Shown here one piece after another: positions 37,288 to 44,727 of a stretch of 64,000 nt of DNA. The first letter of the stretch is position 1; every line of letters begins with the position of its first letter. The DNA is from Desulfurispirillum indicum S5 (GTDB lineage Bacteria > Chrysiogenota > Chrysiogenetes > Chrysiogenales > Chrysiogenaceae). Both the position numbers and the translations under genes were made by a program. A model generated the notes under the pieces. The model saw only the letters and a program-made list of their open reading frames with translations. It ran no database searches and was not told where the DNA came from. Location of the stretch: NCBI RefSeq assembly GCF_000177635.2, contig NC_014836.1, forward strand, positions 973,501-1,037,500, read 5' to 3'.

Positions 37288-37455
37288 ATCTTCGCACCGG
37301 CTTGCGGGCCTACCACCCCGTCGCTTCGTGCCACCCCTCCAGGGGAGGGGAAGAGGGTCTGCGGTGAGATGTTGACTTATCAAAAATCTGCGCAAATCTG
37401 CGTCCATCTGAAGAAAAGAATTCGGCTTCGCTTTGGCAATAGCTTTTCCCCCTAC
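37288..37455. repeat. repeat family E, copy 2
   Basis: A direct copy of the repeat at 36088, with GGGATCTTCGCACC, CCACCCCTCCAGGGGAGGGG and AAATCTGCGCAAATCTGCGT, ending TTTTCCCCCTAC. It lies right after the NTase gene and before the WYL regulator's end. Confidence 0.7.
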
Positions 37456-37472
37456 TCACTTCCCTCTACTCG

Positions 37473-38438
37473 CTACTCGCTCTCACCCACCATCTTTTTT
37501 GCTTCTGCCAGGATCATGTCCCGCAGTTCCACGGGTTCAAGGACTTCCACTTCGGCTCCATAGGAGAGCACGCGCATTTTGATTTCGCGCAGGTCGGCGA
37601 CGGGGAAGCTGAGTTCCACGGCTCCGCATGTTTCTTCGCGCATGGTCTGGGCGGGGTGCCACTGCTGTTCGCGTATCCAGCGGCTGGTTTCGGGGCTGAA
37701 GCGCAGGCGCACGGCAGTTGTAAGCTTGCCCTGAAAGAGTCCATAGGCGTGGTTGACCAGCGATTGCCACTGCTCGGCGGGGCGGGGCAAAAAGGTTTCA
37801 GGTTCCATGCGGGCGCTGGTCATGCGGGCCAGGTGAAACTGTCGCCACTGATGGCGCAGGCGGCACCAGGCGACGAGTATCCAGGCGCCATGGTAGTGGA
37901 AGAGGTGGTGGGGTTCGATGGTGCGGGTGGTGTGCTGGTTATCCTGGGGCGAGTGGTAGTCGATGCTCAGCGTTCGGCTCAGGAGCAGGGAGTGGGTGGC
38001 AGCGTTGAAGGTGTCGGGGTTGCAGGGGGCCAGGCTGGTGTACTGGCTGGAAAAGAGGTTGCGCAGCTGTTGGGGGTTGAGGGGGTGGATGCTGTTTTCC
38101 CGGAAGAGTCGGGTTTCAAAGGCGGCCAGGGCGCGGCTGGCGTGGCCTGCGGTGGCGGATTCCAGCATATTGCGGGCGATGAGCCAGCACAGAAGTTCGT
38201 TCTGGCTGAGCCACAGGGGCGGGAGTTGGTAGCTGTGATCGGTGTAGGAATAGCCTTTGTGCTGGTGGTCGTATTCCAGGGGCGCGCCGAAGCGGTCGCG
38301 GATGGTTTCAATGCGCCTTTGGGCGGTGCGGGTGGAAATTTCAAACTGTGCGGCCAGGGTGGTGGCGTTGGGATAGGCTCGTTGCCGGGTTTGCTGGTGA
38401 AACCAGCAGTAGTGTTCCAGTGCGCGGGTGTCGGACAT
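37473..38438 (-). CDS. WYL-domain transcriptional regulator
   Basis: 321 aa with an N-terminal DeoR-like HTH (NATTLAAQFEISTRTAQRRI, about residues 24-43), a WYL-domain ligand-binding middle (HHLFHYHGAWILVAWCRLRHQ, about 172-192) and the WCX C-terminal region (PVADLREIKMRVLSYGAEVEVLEP). WYL proteins often control defence, DNA damage or phage-related genes. ATG 38438 has AGGGG 6 bases upstream; the open frame to 38483 is not needed. Target unknown. Confidence 0.88.
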   Translation of the reverse strand: MSDTRALEHYCWFHQQTRQRAYPNATTLAAQFEISTRTAQRRIETIRDRFGAPLEYDHQHKGYSYTDHSYQLPPLWLSQNELLCWLIARNMLESATAGHASRALAAFETRLFRENSIHPLNPQQLRNLFSSQYTSLAPCNPDTFNAATHSLLLSRTLSIDYHSPQDNQHTTRTIEPHHLFHYHGAWILVAWCRLRHQWRQFHLARMTSARMEPETFLPRPAEQWQSLVNHAYGLFQGKLTTAVRLRFSPETSRWIREQQWHPAQTMREETCGAVELSFPVADLREIKMRVLSYGAEVEVLEPVELRDMILAEAKKMVGESE

Positions 38439-38592
38439 GGCTGCCCCTTGCTGGTACATGGGTGAACAAAATGGGACGCGCAATACGGTTCACATTTGAC
38501 CGTACTTTGCCGGAGATTGCAAGGCGGAATGTCCGTCGTTACTTCCAGGCCTTGACCTGCCCGATTTTCCCTGTTATAAACGCCCAATCATA

Positions 38593-38692
38593 TTCATCAT
38601 GAGTAGTGGAGGGAACGGGCCCTGTGAAGCTACAGCAACCTTCTTGTACGGAAAAGGTGCTAAATCCCTCAGTCACTTGACTGGAAGATGAG
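38593..38692 (+). promoter_or_regulatory. SAM-I (S-box) riboswitch upstream of metX
   Basis: Core SAM-I elements in order are GGAGGGA (38608-38614), GGCCC-N-GTGAAGC (38618-38630), CAGCAACC (38633-38640) and AGGTGCTAAATCC (38655-38667). P1 pairs TTCATC (38593-38598) with GATGAG (38687-38692). A terminator hairpin follows. SAM binding would stop metX expression when methionine/SAM is plentiful. Confidence 0.85.
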
Positions 38693-38707
38693 CTCAGCCG
38701 GTACTCA

Positions 38708-38741
38708 AACCTCTGACTGTCTTGCAGTCAGAGGTTTTTTT
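38708..38741 (+). terminator. Riboswitch expression-platform terminator
   Basis: A 10-bp perfect stem, CCTCTGACTG/CAGTCAGAGG (38710-38719 with 38725-38734), has a 5-base loop and then a run of seven T. It ends 13 bases before the metX start and is the regulated terminator of the SAM riboswitch. Confidence 0.88.
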
Positions 38742-38753
38742 CTGGAGTTTTCC

Positions 38754-39866
38754 ATGGATGAAAAAATACTGGTTCAGGCGCGGAATTTCCGTCTTCATCT
38801 GGGCGAAAAGGGCTTCTTTCTGGAGTCGGGGCGTATTCTGCCTGAGGTGTCCATCGCCTACGAGACCTACGGCACCCTCAATGCCGACAAGAGCAATGCC
38901 ATCCTGGTCTGTCACGCGCTGACGGGAAGCGCCCACGCGGCTCACTACCACTCTCCCGACGATCAGAAGCCCGGCTGGTGGGATGACGTGATCGGTCCGG
39001 GAAAGACGCTGGACACCAATACATACTTCATCATCTGTTCCAATATCCTGGGCGGCTGCAACGGCACGACGGGCCCCCGCTCCATCAATCCCCTGACAGG
39101 CCGCCGCTATGATATCCAGTTCCCGGTGGTCACCATCAAGGACATGGTGCACGCCCAGTGGCTCTTTCTGAAGCAGTGCTTTCAGATCGAGCGTCTGCAT
39201 TCGGTTATCGGGGGCTCCCTGGGGGGAATGCAGGTGCTGGAATGGGCCATCAGTTATCCGGAAAAGCTGGAGCGGGCCATCGTGATTGCCGCCACGGGGC
39301 GTATTTCCGCCCAGGCGCTGGCCATGAACAAGGTGGGCCGCCAGGCTATCATGCGCGACCCCAACTGGAAAAACGGCAACTACCCCGATGGGGCGGGGCC
39401 GGTGGACGGATTGAGTATCGCCCGCATGATGGGCCATATTTCCTACCTGAGCTATGATTCCATGCAGCGCAAATTCGGTCGGGACTTCAAGAAGAATGAC
39501 GGCCTCTATGACTTTTTCGGCGAATTCCAGGTGGAGTCCTACCTGAATTACAACGGCTATAATTTTGCCAAGCGCTTCGATGCCAACAGCTACCTGTACA
39601 TCACCAAGGCGATGGATCTTTTCGACGTGGGCATGGGCAACGGGTACCGGGAGATTCTCTCGCGCATCAGGGCGCGTACCCTGGTGGTTTCCATCGCCAG
39701 CGACATGCTCTTCCCTCCCTGGGAGAGCGAGGAGCTCTTCCGGGTAATGCACGAGGAGGGGGTCAGCGTGTCCTACTATGAGATGGAGTCCGATGTGGGC
39801 CACGATGGCTTCCTGGTGGACTACCATGTGCTGAATCCGGTGCTGGAGAGTTTTATCGGGAGTTGA
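38754..39866 (+). CDS. metX: homoserine O-acetyltransferase MetX
   Basis: 370-aa alpha/beta hydrolase-fold enzyme that acetylates homoserine for direct sulfhydrylation to homocysteine. The nucleophile elbow is GGSLGGMQVLEW. Also typical are CHALTGSAHAA (about residues 53-63), NILGGCNGTTGP, and Asp and His near DVGHDGFLVDY. ATG 38754 follows GGAG; the longer frame from 38688 overlaps the riboswitch and terminator and is rejected. Regulation by SAM fits its role and links to the cysteine genes at the right end. Confidence 0.96.
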   Translation: MDEKILVQARNFRLHLGEKGFFLESGRILPEVSIAYETYGTLNADKSNAILVCHALTGSAHAAHYHSPDDQKPGWWDDVIGPGKTLDTNTYFIICSNILGGCNGTTGPRSINPLTGRRYDIQFPVVTIKDMVHAQWLFLKQCFQIERLHSVIGGSLGGMQVLEWAISYPEKLERAIVIAATGRISAQALAMNKVGRQAIMRDPNWKNGNYPDGAGPVDGLSIARMMGHISYLSYDSMQRKFGRDFKKNDGLYDFFGEFQVESYLNYNGYNFAKRFDANSYLYITKAMDLFDVGMGNGYREILSRIRARTLVVSIASDMLFPPWESEELFRVMHEEGVSVSYYEMESDVGHDGFLVDYHVLNPVLESFIGS

Positions 39867-39877
39867 AGGATTCTGTA

Positions 39878-39961
39878 ACCACAAAACATACACGAAGTAT
39901 GCGCGAAGAACCTGAGGCTCAGAAGCTCTTTTCCCTTCGCGCTTTTCGTGCATTGCGTGGT
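39878..39961. repeat. imperfect inverted repeat after metX
   Basis: Arms ACCAC...ACACGAAG...CGCGAAG (39878-39907) and CTTCGCG...TTCGTG...GTGGT (39934-39961) make a long interrupted stem. It may act as a bidirectional terminator between metX and the convergent mnmD-like gene. Confidence 0.5.
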
Positions 39962-39972
39962 AAAAAAATTTC

Positions 39973-40785
39973 TTATCCGCTGCTGGTCTGAAACCGCTGC
40001 AGGATTTCCAGCCGGTTGCCGGTCAGGCCGGGGTCACGATAGGAGCGCGCCAGGGGGCTGCGCTCCTTTTTGCGCTCCATGTCGATGGGGGTCATGTCCT
40101 GCAGGGGGATGCGACTGGCGATGGTGCTGCGGCGAATGCCGGGCTGCTGGTTGTGGAAGTCGTAGATCAGGAATCCGTTTTCAGAAAGCCCCATGCGCAC
40201 GGGGGTGGCCTGGGAGTAGGTGGTCAGCAGGCCAGTGTCCTTCATGAGCGCTGCGATCAGCGCGAAGTATTCACGGGTCCACAGTTCGGGGTTCTTGGCG
40301 GGGCTGAAGGGGTCCTGATAGACGATGTCGATACTGCCATGATCAAGTCGTGGCAGGCTCTGCAGGGCGTCGCCGGGCAGAATTTCCACCTGGCATCGCT
40401 GCGATGTATGGCACAGGGTGCGGCTGAGTTCCTCTATCAGGGGGCGGTAGTGGTTCAGGTGCTGGGGGTACGGGTGCGCGGGCAGGCTGGCGATGAGCTC
40501 GCGGTCGAACTCCGGGGCGATGATGTGCACATGGCCCTGATACTGCTGCTGCTCCAGGTACCACAGGGTGGCCAGGCTGTTGAGCCCAAGGCCAAAGCAG
40601 ATGTCGAGCACCCTGATGCGCGGACGCTCCAGGGCGTGGCTCAGCTGCAGGCCGGGCAGGACATGCTTCTGCAGCGACTCCAGCCAGGCGCCGTCGCGGG
40701 TGGAGTGGTAGTGTTCGTCAAAGAAGGGGGAGTAGCGGGTGAAGGTGCCGTCCGCACTGGGGGCTGCCGTGGTGTGCTGCTGCAT
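39973..40785 (-). CDS. MnmC/MnmD-like tRNA methyltransferase
   Basis: 270-aa SAM-dependent methyltransferase resembling the N-terminal (MnmD) half of MnmC, which finishes mnm5s2U34 in tRNA. Features are YSPFFDEHYHSTRDGAWLES near the start, the SAM motif VLDICFGLGLNSLATL, and DIVYQDPFSPAKNPELWT, typical of DUF752/MnmD. The FAD oxidase half is absent. ATG 40785 is chosen; a TTG at 40815, overlapping the previous gene, is possible, and neither has a clear RBS. Confidence 0.85.
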   Translation of the reverse strand: MQQHTTAAPSADGTFTRYSPFFDEHYHSTRDGAWLESLQKHVLPGLQLSHALERPRIRVLDICFGLGLNSLATLWYLEQQQYQGHVHIIAPEFDRELIASLPAHPYPQHLNHYRPLIEELSRTLCHTSQRCQVEILPGDALQSLPRLDHGSIDIVYQDPFSPAKNPELWTREYFALIAALMKDTGLLTTYSQATPVRMGLSENGFLIYDFHNQQPGIRRSTIASRIPLQDMTPIDMERKKERSPLARSYRDPGLTGNRLEILQRFQTSSG

Positions 40786-40795
40786 GGAAAAGGGG

Positions 40796-41098
40796 TCAGG
40801 ACTGCTGGGGCTCAAATTTGCTGACGTTGAGTACCTTGAGCAGTTCCAGCTCCTGGAGCATCTGATACAGGTTGTCGTTGCCGACTTTGACGTTGATCTG
40901 CACCTTTTTCATGAAGATGAGCTTGATGAAATAGCCGATCACCGACGAAATAATCGTGGACGACTCGGGCAGTATGATGACTATTTCCTTCTGCGCCTTG
41001 ACGACTTCGTCCAGAGTCGTTTTGATGGACTCATGGTCACTGATGGTTTTAATATTCCCGTATATGGTTATCTGATTGCCATTTACGTCAATGCGCAT
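40796..41098 (-). CDS. STAS-like small protein
   Basis: 100 aa with the alternating strand-helix pattern of a STAS (anti-sigma antagonist) domain: ITIYGNIKTISDHESIKTTL, then EIVIILPESSTIISSVIGYF where the usual phosphoserine (DSSG/LPES) lies, and KVQINVKVGNDNLYQMLQEL. It may be a partner of an RsbW-like kinase. It lies between the sigma-54 regulator (71 bases away) and the mnmD-like gene on the same strand. Confidence 0.6.
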   Translation of the reverse strand: MRIDVNGNQITIYGNIKTISDHESIKTTLDEVVKAQKEIVIILPESSTIISSVIGYFIKLIFMKKVQINVKVGNDNLYQMLQELELLKVLNVSKFEPQQS

Positions 41099-41169
41099 AC
41101 ATAATCCTTAAAGCGGCTGTACCTTATTCCATAAGGAAATCTGGTATTTTGGGAAATTACCATAATATT

Positions 41170-42555
41170 TCAGGGTTGAACAGCAAAACGTTTCATTTTG
41201 CGGTAAAGAGTCGATTTGTCTACTCCCAGTAACCGCGCGGCCTGGGTTTTGTTGCCACCGGCCTGCGCCAGCGCCTCCACGATGTGCTGGCGTTCGATGT
41301 TCCGGCTGCCCAGGGGCAGGCCGGCGGTGTCCGATATCTGACGGGGTGCGTCCAGAGGCGGGCGACAGGAGGCTTCTTCCACAATGCGCATTTTCTCTTC
41401 CACCCAGCTGCGCATGGCTTCGGCAGTGATGACGGCAGAAGGGGTTTCAATGAAGATCCGTTCAATGACGTTGGACAGCTCTCGCACATTACCGGGCCAG
41501 GTGTAGTTGGTCATGATGGCCATGGCTTCGCTGGATATTTCCAGCACCCGTTTGCCCATGGAGGCGTATTTCTGGTTGAGGCGGCTGATAAAGTGCCTTA
41601 CCAGCAGGGGGATGTCTTCGCGGCGCTGCCGCAGGGGAGGGATATGGATGCGCAGCACGGCCAGGCGATAGAACAGGTCGGCGCGGAAGCGCTTTTCCTG
41701 GATGGCCTGTTCCAGGGGAACATTGGTGGCAGCCACGATGCGCACGTCGACGGGAAAGGTGGATTCCCCGCCAACCCGCTCCACCATGCCGTCCTCCAGA
41801 ACGCGCAGCAGCTTTCCCTGGGTGTGCAGGGGCATATCGCCGATTTCATCCAGAAAGAGGGTGCCATGGTCGGCCCGCTCAAATTTTCCCCGGTGGGTGC
41901 GATGGGCGCCGGTAAAGGCTCCGCGCTCGTGGCCGAAGAGTTCCGACTCGATCAGGGTATCGCTCAGGGCGGTGCAGTTGAGGGCCACGAATTCGCCACG
42001 AAAGCGACTGAGCTGGTGAATGGCCTGGGCTACCAGTTCCTTGCCGGTTCCGGTTTCGCCGGTAATGAGGATATTGGAGTGGGTCTTGCTGTACAGTTCA
42101 ATGCGCCGGAAGATGTCCACCATGGCTGAGCTTTTGCCGATAATGCCAAAAAAATCGCTGCGGTACTTGCGGGCGGTTTCGTTATAGCCGATGTGGGTAA
42201 TATCGTGCAGGCGCATGATGACCAGCGGGTGGGTGTTCTCCTCGGAGGCGGCAAAGTACTGGGCCAGGACCACCAGCACCTGATCGTGGATCTGCAGGAT
42301 GGTGTTGCGCTGGGACTGCTGCTGTTGGCACACTTCGCGGGCCAGGCGCAGCAGCTGGCTGGTGTCGGCGGAATCCGGCAGCACGGTACCGGGCTCCAGG
42401 ATCTCTTCGTCTGCCAGGAGCTTGCGGACCCAGTTGGCGCAGACCACGACCCGCAGGCGCCGCTGATCCAGGGCTTCCAGCATGATATCAGGAATGCTGT
42501 CCACCATGGAGGAGAGTTGATTATAGGGATCGGTAAATTTCTGCAGTTCGTTCAT
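41170..42555 (-). CDS. sigma-54-dependent transcriptional activator
   Basis: 461-aa bacterial enhancer-binding protein. An N-terminal domain of about 130 residues, with no receiver domain and perhaps PAS-like, precedes the AAA+ core: Walker A GETGTGKE, GAFTGA loop (HERGAFTGAHRT), Walker B GTLFLDEIGD, R-finger region (VPLRQRREDIP-like). It has a C-terminal Fis-type HTH (NKTQAARLLGVDKSTLYRKM). It begins 8 bases after the receiver/GGDEF gene and is likely co-transcribed with it. Confidence 0.92.
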   Translation of the reverse strand: MNELQKFTDPYNQLSSMVDSIPDIMLEALDQRRLRVVVCANWVRKLLADEEILEPGTVLPDSADTSQLLRLAREVCQQQQSQRNTILQIHDQVLVVLAQYFAASEENTHPLVIMRLHDITHIGYNETARKYRSDFFGIIGKSSAMVDIFRRIELYSKTHSNILITGETGTGKELVAQAIHQLSRFRGEFVALNCTALSDTLIESELFGHERGAFTGAHRTHRGKFERADHGTLFLDEIGDMPLHTQGKLLRVLEDGMVERVGGESTFPVDVRIVAATNVPLEQAIQEKRFRADLFYRLAVLRIHIPPLRQRREDIPLLVRHFISRLNQKYASMGKRVLEISSEAMAIMTNYTWPGNVRELSNVIERIFIETPSAVITAEAMRSWVEEKMRIVEEASCRPPLDAPRQISDTAGLPLGSRNIERQHIVEALAQAGGNKTQAARLLGVDKSTLYRKMKRFAVQP

Positions 42556-42563
42556 GATTCTCT

Positions 42564-44531
42564 TCAGACGATGGAATTGTTCAACTCGCGGACAATTTCT
42601 ATCTGGCGCTGGGCAATGTATTCCTTCAGGGTTTCACGGCTCTGGGTGTCGGACTGGAGCATGACCACCACTTTGCTGATCTTGCCTTCGCCTTCGATGC
42701 GGTAAATGCGCCCTTTGGTGGAAATCTGGCTCTCCTGGCCATCTGTGGCGCGGTGGAGCTGCACCCTGACGCTGGCATCCATGCCTTCACGCAGCCATTC
42801 GGTCTGGGAGGTGTAGAAGGCCAGGGCCGCCAGGGAGATATCGAATATCCTCTCCTGCAGCGTCTTCCCATCGTATTCCAGGCTCAGGCGCACCCGATCC
42901 GGCACCTGCACCCGCACATACTGCCGCTTTTTGGCACTGTTTTCCTCAAAGGAGAAGTCGCGCAGGACCACGCGGCTCTCGTCCTTGTTAAAGCGCTTGA
43001 TCCGCGCCTGAACAGGCTTGGCAAAAAAATCGCTCTCGATGAAGGCCCGTTTTTCCGAAATGACCGCCAGAAACTGCTTCTGGGGCAGGGCAAATTCCAC
43101 TTCATTTTCCGATACCAGGCTGACCCGCGCGCTGCCGGAAATGGACATGCCCTTGAAGAGGTTGAAAAAGGTCACTTCCTGATTTTTGGCCTTGACCAGG
43201 TCGAAGCTGCGAATAATCATTTCATTTTCTTTCAGGGCTTCCAGGTCGGAGCTGACCACTTCCATGGAGGGAGCGCTGACGATGGTGTTCCGGGCATGGG
43301 CACGGGCAGTATCCAGGGCATCGAAGACCTTGCGGCTGAGGGAAGCGGCGTCTTCATCGGAGCCCATCTGAGCGATGCCATAGCTGCAGGTGATGTCCTC
43401 CACAAAGGGGAAGCGGTGCCTGGCGATTATCTCGCGCAGGCGGTGGCACAGGTTCTGGACGACGGTGAGGGTGCTGTTGGGGGCGATGATCACCAGCTCT
43501 TCCTCATCCCAGCGGCCCAGGAGATCAAAGCCACGGATATTTTTCTGGATCAGTCCCGTCAGTTCCAGCAGCACCTCGTCGGAGCTTTCGCGGCCCATGG
43601 TGTTTTCCAGGTCTTCGCGGTAATCAATGGCCAGCATAACCATGGACAGTGAGGTTTTATAGCGCTTGGCGACCTGGATTTCCCGTCCCAGCAGATAGGT
43701 GCATTTGGCGCGATTGTGCAGCCCGGTGAGGGGGTCGGTGGTGGCCAGGCGCTCCAGCTCTTTGTTCTGCTGCTCGATGTCGGTCATATCGGTCATGGTC
43801 ATGATAAAAAAGTTCTCCCCATAGGGAAAGCTGTTCATGCGCAGCACGAAATAGCGATCCTCACGGGTGCGACGGTCCTGCATCCTGACCTTGCAGGCTC
43901 CGTGCACTTCCTGGTGCCAGTTGGCGGTACGGGGGAAGAAGCAGCCGTCCTCTTCCAGCAGGAAGTCCCGGATACTGCCATGTTCCTGGGCGAACTCCTT
44001 GAGGCTGCCGTAGCGGAAAAACGAAAGCGCGGCCTGATTGGCGGCAATAATGCCCTTCTCCCCGGTCACGATGATCATATTGTCCTGACTGTCGATGATC
44101 TTCTGCATCAGCTTGGTCTGGTACTCGTCCTTCTCCTGCAGCAGGATAGTGTGCAGGGTGCGCCCGATGGCCTCGGAGAGCTTCTGGCGGGTGATGGGCT
44201 TGATGACAAACTGGCTGACGCCCACATCAATGGCCTTGATCAGCAGCTCGGTTTCGCTGTGGGCGGTGGTGACAATAACCTGGGCGTCGGGGTTGACCTT
44301 GCGGATCTGGCGGGTCATTTCCAGGCCATCCATCACGGGCATCTTCACGTCGGTGATGACGATGTGGGGGCGCTTGACCTTGTAGAGGTTGAGCCCCTCC
44401 TGACCATTTTCCGCGGTATAGACATTCTTAAAACGGCGCTGCAGAAACTGGGAGACGTTCTCGCGCACTACGGTCTCATCTTCCACGTAGAGGACGTTGA
44501 GCTTCGTCAGCCAGGCTTCACGATTTTCCAT
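42564..44531 (-). CDS. response regulator with PAS, degenerate GGDEF and PilZ domains
   Basis: 655-aa multidomain protein. Order is an N-terminal receiver (VEDE acidic patch; phospho-acceptor Asp in VITDVKMPVMDG; KPI lysine), a PAS domain (about 145-265), a GGDEF-like domain after TTDPLTGLHNRAKC whose active-site loop reads RWDEEEL instead of GGDEF, a linker, and a C-terminal PilZ domain (RQYVRVQV and DISLAALAF). It may sense rather than make c-di-GMP. ATG 44531 has AAGGAG upstream. The histidine kinase gene upstream is the likely partner. Confidence 0.88.
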   Translation of the reverse strand: MENREAWLTKLNVLYVEDETVVRENVSQFLQRRFKNVYTAENGQEGLNLYKVKRPHIVITDVKMPVMDGLEMTRQIRKVNPDAQVIVTTAHSETELLIKAIDVGVSQFVIKPITRQKLSEAIGRTLHTILLQEKDEYQTKLMQKIIDSQDNMIIVTGEKGIIAANQAALSFFRYGSLKEFAQEHGSIRDFLLEEDGCFFPRTANWHQEVHGACKVRMQDRRTREDRYFVLRMNSFPYGENFFIMTMTDMTDIEQQNKELERLATTDPLTGLHNRAKCTYLLGREIQVAKRYKTSLSMVMLAIDYREDLENTMGRESSDEVLLELTGLIQKNIRGFDLLGRWDEEELVIIAPNSTLTVVQNLCHRLREIIARHRFPFVEDITCSYGIAQMGSDEDAASLSRKVFDALDTARAHARNTIVSAPSMEVVSSDLEALKENEMIIRSFDLVKAKNQEVTFFNLFKGMSISGSARVSLVSENEVEFALPQKQFLAVISEKRAFIESDFFAKPVQARIKRFNKDESRVVLRDFSFEENSAKKRQYVRVQVPDRVRLSLEYDGKTLQERIFDISLAALAFYTSQTEWLREGMDASVRVQLHRATDGQESQISTKGRIYRIEGEGKISKVVVMLQSDTQSRETLKEYIAQRQIEIVRELNNSIV

Positions 44532-44565
44532 GTCATTCTCCTTTGGTAACTCTTCACGGGGTAAC

Positions 44566-44670
44566 GGCACTCGCGCCAGCCTTCCTCCCAGAGACGCTCA
44601 CTTTCGCCCGTGGTTCGAGTCTCTGCCGCTCGCCATCAGGCTCGCTCGCGGAACACTGGCGCTCCTGCTG
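44566..44670 (-). repeat. intergenic repeat family B, copy 1
   Basis: A 105-bp imperfect palindrome with outer arms CGCCAGTGTTCC/GGAAGGCTGGCG and an inner AGAGAC/GTCTCT stem. It is inverted relative to the four copies at 56.7-60.4 kb. It lies between the kinase and response-regulator genes, in a 196-bp gap. Confidence 0.8.
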
Positions 44671-44727
44671 AAAAACCGCTGGGTGGCCGTGAATGGCCAG
44701 CTCCTTTGAAGGGCTCGGGGCAAGCGG

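Noticed and set aside
38688-38753. N-terminal extension of metX
   Set aside because: It would place coding sequence over the riboswitch P1 strand and terminator; ATG 38754 with GGAG is better.
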